A stretch of DNA of 58,680 nt from Streptomyces griseosporeus. Its GTDB lineage: Bacteria; Actinomycetota; Actinomycetes; Streptomycetales; Streptomycetaceae. The stretch is taken from the NCBI RefSeq assembly GCF_014656055.1, contig NZ_BNBR01000001.1, positions 2,046,134 through 2,104,813 on the forward strand, given 5' to 3'. The translations under genes and the position numbers were made by a program. The notes below the pieces were generated by a model that did no database searches, was not told the origin of the DNA, and saw only the letters and a program-made list of their open reading frames with translations. Below are positions 47,890 through 58,680 of this stretch, one piece after another (within the stretch, counting starts at the first letter, position 1; each line of letters starts with the position of its first letter).

Positions 47890-48567
47890 TCAGTTCTGCG
47901 AGGACACCGGTGCGCCGCCGCCCCCGGAGCCCGGCTCCAGGGCGTCCAGCGCCCGCCGCAACCCGGTGAGTTTGCGCTCCAGATGCGCCGCCGTGGCCAC
48001 CGCCGCCGCGTCCGCCGACTCGTCGTCCAGCTGCTTGGACAGCGCCTCGGCCTGCTCCTCCACGGCCGCGAGCCGCGCCGACAGCTCGGCGAGCAGACCG
48101 GCGGACTCCTTGCCGCCGACGCCGCCCTTGCCGCCCTCCAACTGCAGGCGCAGCAGCGCCGCCTGTTCCCGCAGCTGGCAGTTCTTCATGTACAGCTCGA
48201 CGAACACCGAGACCTTGGCGCGCAGCACCCACGGGTCGAACGGCTTGGAGATGTAGTCCACCGCACCCGCCGCGTACCCGCGGAAGGTGTGGTGCGGGCC
48301 GTGGTTGATCGCGGTGAGGAAGATGATCGGGATGTCCCGGGTCCGCTCCCGCCGCTTGATGTGCGCGGCCGTCTCGAAGCCGTCCATCCCCGGCATCTGG
48401 ACGTCCAGCAGAATGACCGCGAAATCGTCCGTGAGCAGTGCTTTGAGTGCTTCCTCCCCGGACGATGCCCGCACCAGCGTCTGATCGAGCGCAGAGAGGA
48501 TCGCCTCCAGCGCCAGCAGATTCTCCGGCCGGTCATCGACCAGGAGGATCTTGGCCTTCTGCACCAT
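47890..48567 (-). CDS. osaB: Response regulator OsaB (coiled-coil output)
   Basis: The 225-residue protein has a receiver domain with phosphoacceptor D55 (VILLDVQMPGMDG) and no DNA-binding domain; its second half is a coiled coil (QAALLRLQLEGG, LSARLAAVEEQAEALSKQLDD). This matches OsaB of S. coelicolor, needed for osmoadaptation and aerial growth under osmotic stress. It is downstream of osaA and its ATG at 48567 begins the KILLVDD strand. Confidence 0.93.
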   Translation of the reverse strand: MVQKAKILLVDDRPENLLALEAILSALDQTLVRASSGEEALKALLTDDFAVILLDVQMPGMDGFETAAHIKRRERTRDIPIIFLTAINHGPHHTFRGYAAGAVDYISKPFDPWVLRAKVSVFVELYMKNCQLREQAALLRLQLEGGKGGVGGKESAGLLAELSARLAAVEEQAEALSKQLDDESADAAAVATAAHLERKLTGLRRALDALEPGSGGGGAPVSSQN

Positions 48568-48839
48568 GGCCCGCCCTCCTCGCCCCGGCATGGGGCCTCC
48601 CCTGTCCACAGGACTCGGGGAAGCACCGGCGGGTGCCTCCCCCGGGGACGACTCCCTTACGCCGCCCGTCCTCGTGCCGGTCATCGTAGCCGCACCCCGC
48701 CCGTCGCCACACCCTGTCACCGCGATGTCACTGTGCACATAGCAGAAACGCAGCGGGAGACCAGAAGGTTCCCCGGATCACGTCTTTCTACACGGCTACG
48801 GGCACGCGGTGTCAGCGACTCCGGGTGAACATCTACTGA

Positions 48840-54326
<5,487 letters not shown>

Positions 54327-54718
54327 TGTGTCCCTCCCGCAAGGGTCGACCGTCACTGCTGTGCTCGTAGTGCCGTACCGGGTACCGCTTGCCCGGCGTA
54401 CCAGATACCGCTGCCCGTGTCCGCCCGACGCCGTCGGGCCACACGAACGGGCTGCTGCCCGCCGTACACAGAAGACACTCGGCCTGCCCGGACCTTCACC
54501 AGGAGCCTGCCCAGTGTTTCACCCTCACCGAACCAGGCCATAACAGTTCGGCAGCTTCGCACATCGTCCGCACACCCTCCGGACGGAAACACTGGTGACC
54601 GGCATCCGCACGGACGGGGAAGGTAAGTAACCTTGCATGCGGCTGTCCAGCCACGCCGGTCCGTCCGGCCTGGGCGGTGGCACGGGAACGAGCGGGCATC
54701 GGAGGGGCGGCCGCAGAG
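54327..54718. other. Divergent osaA/osaC regulatory region
   Basis: These 392 bases hold no gene. A GGGTAC (54380-54385) resembles the -10 of sigma-B-type promoters, but a matching -35 is not exact. An imperfect 24-base direct repeat (TACCGGGTACCGCTTGCC and TACCAGATACCGCTGCC) spans about 54375-54415. A 10-bp inverted repeat lies at 54511-54520 and 54586-54595, and AAGGT-ACCTT brackets 54620-54634. Confidence 0.6.
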
Positions 54719-57472
54719 ATGACCACCGGACTGATCCCTGGGGGACAGCCCCCGGAACCCCGGCCGACGAGCACGCGCCCGCCACACCAGCGGAGCGGGC
54801 CCGGCGACCGGACAGCCCAGCACGTCGACGACCGGCCGAGGAGTTCTGTGATCACCGCGCGCGCGGCTGCCAGCTTCGAGCCCGTGGGGCGCTCGGTCGC
54901 CACCGCCCGCTCCTTCGTCCGCGACACCCTCCAGGGCTGGGGCTTCGCCGACATCGTCGACGACGCCGTGGTCCTCACCAGCGAGCTGGTCACCAACGCC
55001 GTCGTCCACGCAGGCACCCACGCCGACGTCCTGTGCCTGCGCACCGAGGACGGCGTCCGCATCGAGGTCTCCGACCGCTACCCCGAACGTGAGATCCCCC
55101 TCCAGGGCGCGGCCGTGACCATGGGCAGCCCCGACCGCGAGGGCGGACGCGGCCTCCAGCTGTGCGCGGCCCTCGCCGGCCGCTGGGGCGTGGAGTACAC
55201 CCCCACACACAAGAACGTCTGGTTCCAGCTCGACCTGCCCGAACGCCCGGTCGGCACCCGAGCCGCCGGCCCCGCCCTCCCCGCCGAGCTGCTGCCGCTG
55301 GCCGACGGCCGGGTCCGGGTGGCCGTCGTCCAGATCGACCGCACGGGCACGATCACCGCCTGGAACGAGGACGCCGAGGACCTCTTCGGCTACGCCGCCG
55401 ACCAGGTCACCGGCAAGCCCCTCACCGACCTCGCCGCCTGGCCGCACACCCCGGGCACCGGCACCGGCATCGCCGAGGCCCTGCGCCTGTCCCGCTGGGA
55501 GGGCAGCTACGGCATCCGCGACGCGAACGGCCGCGTCACCCCGGTGTACGCCTCCCACCTCCGCGTCCGTGACGCCGACGGCGAGCCCTCCACGGTCTGC
55601 CTCCTGGTACGCGACCACGAACGCGCCGTCCTGCAGACCCCGCTGCGCGCCCCCGCCACCGACGTGGGCGGCGGCGACGGGCAGAACGCGGACCCGTTCG
55701 AGATGTTCATCGGCTCGCCCGCCCCGGACGACCTCGACGGCCTCCTCCAGCGCACCGTGGAACGCGCCCGCGACATGCTGGACGGCGACTCCGCCTTCCT
55801 CCTGCTCGCCACCGACGACGAGACGGAGCTGGAGGTCCGCGCCTCCACCGGCCTGCCCTCCGCCCGCCAGCGCTTCGCCCGCGTCCCCGTCGAGGCCGGC
55901 CCCGGCCGCTACGGCTCGGCCCGTATGCCGGCCGTCCACGAGGACCTGACGGCCGTCCCGGGCGCCGTACCCCTGCTGAACGGCACCGGCATGCGCTCGG
56001 TGGTCACCGTCCCGCTCAAGGTCGAGGGCCGCCTCACCGGCTCCCTCGGCGTCGCCGCGGAGGCCCCCGGCCGCTACTCCAACGAGGAGGCACTGCGCCT
56101 GCAGTTCGCCGCGGACCGCATCGCCCTCGCCGTCGAGTCCGCCCGCCTCGGCGAGCTGGAGCGGCTGCGCCGCGGCTCGCTCAGCTTCCTCGTCGAGGCC
56201 TCCGACCTGCTCGCCGGCACCCTGGACCGCGACCAGACGCTCGCCCTGATGGCGCAGATGACGGTGCCGACCCTGGCCACCTGGTGCGCGGTCTACACGA
56301 TCGCCGACCAGGCCTCCGAGCCGTACCTGTCGTACGTCCTGCACGAGGACGAGGAACTCATCGACGGCATCAAGTCGTTGCTCTCCAAGATCCCCCCGCC
56401 GGACCCAGTGCCCACGCCCGGCGCCCGCGTGTGGAACGCCCCCGGGGAGACGGCCCACCAGGCGGCCCTGCGCAGCTCCATGCGCAGCCTGGGCCTCGGC
56501 GGCGGCCCCACCCACCAGATCGCCTCGGCGATGGGCCCGACCCTCGCGGTGGCCTCCGCCGTCGGCGGCGAGACCGTGGTCCTGCCCCTGGTGGCGCGCA
56601 ACCGCGTCATCGGCATGCTCACCCTCGGCAAGCCCACCGACGAGCACTTCCGCCAGGAGATCCTGGAGCTGGCCGAGGACCTGTCCCGCCGGGCCGCCCT
56701 GGCCCTGGACAACGCCCGCCTGTACTCGGAGCGCACGGCCATCAGCCAGTCCCTCCAGCGCAGCCTCCTGCCCCCGGAGCTGCCGGACATCGACGGCGTC
56801 GAGGTCGAGGTCATCTACCGCGCGGCCGGCGAGGGCAACGAGGTCGGCGGTGACTTCTACGACCTCTTCCCGATCAGCGACGGCGCGTACGGCTTCGCCA
56901 TCGGCGACGTCTGCGGTACGGGCCCGAACGCGGCCGCGGTGACGGGCCTGGCCCGGCACGCCCTGCGCCTGCTGGCCCGCGAGGGCCTGAGCGGCCCGGC
57001 CGTCCTGGAGCGCCTCAATTCGGCCATTCTCGACGAGGGCGCCCGCAGCCGCTTCCTCACCCTCCTGTACGGCGAGATGCGCCCGCAGGAGGACGGCAGC
57101 GCCGAGCTGAAGGTGGTCTGCGCCGGTCATCCCCTGCCGCTGCGCCTGCGCCAGGACGGCACGGTCGAGGCGGCCGCCGAACCGCAGCCGCTGCTGGGCG
57201 TCATGGAGGACCTGGAGCTGTACGAGCAGACGGTCACGCTCGACCCGGGCGACGTCCTGCTGTGTGTGACGGACGGTGTGACGGAGCGCCGCGAGGGCAG
57301 CCGCATGCTCGGCGACGACGGCCTGGCCGACGTCCTGACGACCTGCACGGGCCTGACGGCGGGTGCGGTCGCGGCCCGGATCATGCGCGCGGTGGAGCGC
57401 TTCGCCTCGGACGCCCCGTCCGACGACATGGCGATCCTGGCAATGCGAGTTCCGGAACCGCACCAGGACTGA
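54719..57472 (+). CDS. osaC: OsaC: RsbW-like kinase/PAS/GAF/PP2C regulator
   Basis: The 917-residue protein has an N-terminal RsbW-type HATPase (about 40-175; VVLTSELVTNAVVHAG, REGGRGLQLCAALA), a PAS domain (about 196-300), two GAF domains (about 325-480 and 490-660) and a C-terminal SpoIIE-type PP2C phosphatase (about 675-910; GGDFYDLF, GDVCGTGPNAA, DDMAILAM). In S. coelicolor OsaC acts on sigma-B in osmotic stress and turns the response off. The ATG at 54719 follows GGAGGGG by about 11 bases; a GTG at 54677 is an alternative. A terminator follows. Confidence 0.94.
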   Translation: MTTGLIPGGQPPEPRPTSTRPPHQRSGPGDRTAQHVDDRPRSSVITARAAASFEPVGRSVATARSFVRDTLQGWGFADIVDDAVVLTSELVTNAVVHAGTHADVLCLRTEDGVRIEVSDRYPEREIPLQGAAVTMGSPDREGGRGLQLCAALAGRWGVEYTPTHKNVWFQLDLPERPVGTRAAGPALPAELLPLADGRVRVAVVQIDRTGTITAWNEDAEDLFGYAADQVTGKPLTDLAAWPHTPGTGTGIAEALRLSRWEGSYGIRDANGRVTPVYASHLRVRDADGEPSTVCLLVRDHERAVLQTPLRAPATDVGGGDGQNADPFEMFIGSPAPDDLDGLLQRTVERARDMLDGDSAFLLLATDDETELEVRASTGLPSARQRFARVPVEAGPGRYGSARMPAVHEDLTAVPGAVPLLNGTGMRSVVTVPLKVEGRLTGSLGVAAEAPGRYSNEEALRLQFAADRIALAVESARLGELERLRRGSLSFLVEASDLLAGTLDRDQTLALMAQMTVPTLATWCAVYTIADQASEPYLSYVLHEDEELIDGIKSLLSKIPPPDPVPTPGARVWNAPGETAHQAALRSSMRSLGLGGGPTHQIASAMGPTLAVASAVGGETVVLPLVARNRVIGMLTLGKPTDEHFRQEILELAEDLSRRAALALDNARLYSERTAISQSLQRSLLPPELPDIDGVEVEVIYRAAGEGNEVGGDFYDLFPISDGAYGFAIGDVCGTGPNAAAVTGLARHALRLLAREGLSGPAVLERLNSAILDEGARSRFLTLLYGEMRPQEDGSAELKVVCAGHPLPLRLRQDGTVEAAAEPQPLLGVMEDLELYEQTVTLDPGDVLLCVTDGVTERREGSRMLGDDGLADVLTTCTGLTAGAVAARIMRAVERFASDAPSDDMAILAMRVPEPHQD

Positions 57473-57489
57473 AGGCTCGGGGATACGAG

Positions 57490-57520
57490 AAAGGCCCCCG
57501 CCCAATGGGCGGAGGCCTTT
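57490..57520 (+). terminator. Rho-independent terminator after osaC
   Basis: A 14-base stem with one mismatch (AAAGGCC...GGCCTTT, 57490-57503 and 57507-57520) around a 3-base loop, followed by TTTTATT. It is the most typical terminator in the window after the rRNA one and may also act for the minus-strand tRNA. Confidence 0.9.
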
Positions 57521-57528
57521 TATTCTTG

Positions 57529-57601
57529 AGCCCCCAAACGGAATCGAACCGTTGACCTTCTCCTTACCATGGAGACGCTCTGCCGACTGAGCTATAGGGG
57601 C
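57529..57601 (-). tRNA. tRNA-Thr (anticodon GGT)
   Basis: The minus strand folds as a 73-base cloverleaf: acceptor GCCCCTA pairing with TGGGGGC, a GCTC/GAGC D-stem, anticodon stem TCTCC/GGAGA with loop ATGGTAA (anticodon GGT), and a T-arm AACGG-TTCGATT-CCGTT. CCA is not encoded. No repeat of its 3' end marks an integrated element in this window. Confidence 0.96.
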
Positions 57602-57675
57602 TTGTCACTTTTCGAGGTTTCCCTCGCGGCAACGAAATAGATCATACCCCGAACAGACCTGACTTCCAAAACCCG

Positions 57676-58353
57676 TCACGAGGCAGGCTGGAGCAGTCCT
57701 CCAAGGGCATTGCAGGCGGCCACGATCCGCTGCATGTCCCGCTTGGTCAAGGAGGCGTCGACCGGCAGCGCCAGCGTCTCGTCGGCGGCCCGCTCGGTCT
57801 CCGGCAGCGACACGTACCGCCGGAACTCCGGCAGCCGGTGCACCGGCGTCTTCACTGGCACACGGCAGTCAACTCCCCTGGCCCGTACGGCCCGTGCGAA
57901 GGCGTCCCGGTCAGGCCGCCCGTTCCCCGGCACCCGCACAACGTACTGCTGGTAGGTGTGCCCGTCGCCCCCGTCCGGTGTCCGCACCCCGCGCAGCCTG
58001 CCGTCCAGATAGGCCGCCCGCTGCCGCCGCTGCGCCACCTCGTCGTACGGCGCCTCGCACTCCGCCTGCTCCAGCACCAGCAGCCCGTGCCGCTGCCCGA
58101 GGGCGTGCAACTGCCGTATGTCCGCGGGCCGCCCGAAGCGGTGTACGACAACTACGGCCGCGGTACGGGCGGTTACGGCGGCCTGGACCGCGTACGGGTC
58201 GAGGCAGTACGTCACCGGATCTATGTCGGCGAACACCGGCAGCGCACCCACCAGGGTCACCGCTTCGGCGACTTCGACGTTCCCGAAGGCCGGCACGACG
58301 ACCTCGTCACCGATACCGACTCCGGCGGCCCTGAGCATTGCAGCAGTACCCAT
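57676..58353 (-). CDS. Truncated DegT/DnrJ/EryC1-type aminotransferase homologue
   Basis: The 225-residue product begins MGTAAMLRAAGVGIGDEVVVPAFG, which aligns with the interior of sugar aminotransferases, so about 50 N-terminal residues are missing. After HGLLVLEQAECEAPYDEV the text jumps to the C-terminal domain (AQRRQRAAYLDGRLRGV), without the segment carrying the PLP-binding lysine (the FSFxxxKxxxxGEGG region). It is therefore about 225 instead of 370-400 residues and should not be an active PLP enzyme. The frame is intact. Upstream the frame opens only ten codons more before a stop. It may be a relic or a repurposed protein. Confidence 0.7.
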   Translation of the reverse strand: MGTAAMLRAAGVGIGDEVVVPAFGNVEVAEAVTLVGALPVFADIDPVTYCLDPYAVQAAVTARTAAVVVVHRFGRPADIRQLHALGQRHGLLVLEQAECEAPYDEVAQRRQRAAYLDGRLRGVRTPDGGDGHTYQQYVVRVPGNGRPDRDAFARAVRARGVDCRVPVKTPVHRLPEFRRYVSLPETERAADETLALPVDASLTKRDMQRIVAACNALGGLLQPAS

Positions 58354-58402
58354 GCCGGCGATGCTCGGGGTGGAACGTGAACGTCAAGTGACGGCAAACA
58401 AA

Positions 58403-58444
58403 AAAGGGTTGGGCCCGGAACCGAAGTTCAGGGCCCAACCCTTT
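58403..58444 (-). terminator. rRNA operon terminator
   Basis: AAAGGGTTGGGCCC (58403-58416) and GGGCCCAACCCTTT (58431-58444) form a perfect 14-bp stem; the loop adds a GAAC/GTTC extension. On the minus strand it is followed by a TTTTTTGTTT tract. It lies nine bases after the 5S gene. Confidence 0.93.
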
Positions 58445-58452
58445 GAATAATT

Positions 58453-58571
58453 GTTCGGCGGCGTCCTACTCTCCCACAGGGTCCCCCCTGCAGTACCATC
58501 GGCGCTGTGAGGCTTAGCTTCCGGGTTCGGAATGTAACCGGGCGTTTCCCTCACGCTATAACCACCGAAAC
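58453..58571 (-). rRNA. rrf: 5S ribosomal RNA
   Basis: The minus strand reads GTTTCGGTGGTTATAGCGTG at its start and ends GGACGCCGCCGAAC, the streptomycete 5S sequence as I know it, with complementary ends. It is about 119 bases long; the exact ends may differ by one or two bases. Confidence 0.93.
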
Positions 58572-58660
58572 ACTATGAAACTGTCGAACAATGCCGCACC
58601 GCATGTGGCCATACGGGGCCGTTCGTGGTTTCAGAACCAACACAGTGGACGCGAGCAACT

Positions 58661-58680
58661 GAGGACAAGCCCTCGGCCTA
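58661..58680 (-). rRNA. 23S ribosomal RNA, 3' end (partial)
   Basis: The last bases read TAGGCCGAGGGCTTGTCCTC on the minus strand, matching the 3' end of streptomycete 23S rRNA. The gene continues beyond the window. The roughly 90 bases between it and 5S are the normal spacer. Confidence 0.75.

Noticed and set aside
57529..57601. tRNA-Thr as a phage or element attachment site
   Set aside because: No second copy of the tRNA 3' end, integrase or mobile gene is present in the window.

Overview
The window is high-GC actinobacterial DNA with strong third-position GC bias, and its gene content and order are those of a Streptomyces core chromosome. Names and roles below come from reading the sequence and recalling known families; no search was run. 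The recA-recX, cinA-pgsA-rimO-ftsK, gluABCD and osaA/osaB/osaC order matches the S. coelicolor chromosome as I remember it (about SCO5746 to SCO5788). The right edge runs into an rRNA operon read on the minus strand: the last bases of 23S, the 5S gene, and a strong terminator.

Layout, left to right. (1) 57-2838: a LigB-like dioxygenase homologue and miaB, with GC-rich repeats between them. (2) 3079-11394: a compact cellulose-degradation locus. It has a CebR-like LacI repressor, three CebR-type palindromes around one promoter, then secreted GH12, GH3 and GH6 enzymes and an AA10 lytic polysaccharide monooxygenase, each with a cellulose-binding domain. (3) 11411-15918: a NarL-type two-component system, a two-gene K+/H+ antiporter of KhtT/KhtU type, and small SnoaL-like and MazG-like proteins. 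(4) 16007-22755: a membrane-anchored TAXI-family binding protein facing the GluK/GluR two-component system, which is divergent from the glutamate ABC transporter gluABCD. (5) 22946-25745: a flavin monooxygenase, then a cysteine dioxygenase/rhodanese pair preceded by a 15-codon cysteine-rich leader peptide. (6) 25783-39757: recX-recA with an SOS-controlled promoter, membrane proteins, azlCD with an AraC regulator, an Lhr helicase and an Nei/Fpg glycosylase. (7) 39864-47766: dpsB, clgR, cinA, pgsA, rimO, a RodZ-like protein and ftsK, all on the minus strand. (8) 47890-57472: the osmoadaptation genes osaB, osaA (ten HAMP-type repeats) and the divergent osaC. (9) 57529-58680: tRNA-Thr(GGT), a truncated DegT-family protein, and the rRNA operon end.

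How the genes work together. The cellulose locus can bind, oxidise and hydrolyse cellulose outside the cell under a local regulator. The glu region pairs glutamate uptake with its sensor and, I infer, with an extra extracellular binding protein. The cysteine operon handles excess cysteine and its sulfur products and probably senses cysteine by translating its leader. The osa genes couple a cytoplasmic poly-HAMP kinase to a response regulator and to an anti-sigma/phosphatase protein.

Most promising leads: the orphan TAXI protein beside GluK/GluR; the cysteine leader in front of a catabolic operon; the paired 17-base direct repeats upstream of the RodZ-like gene; the ten-repeat OsaA kinase; and a DegT homologue that lacks its cofactor-binding segment.
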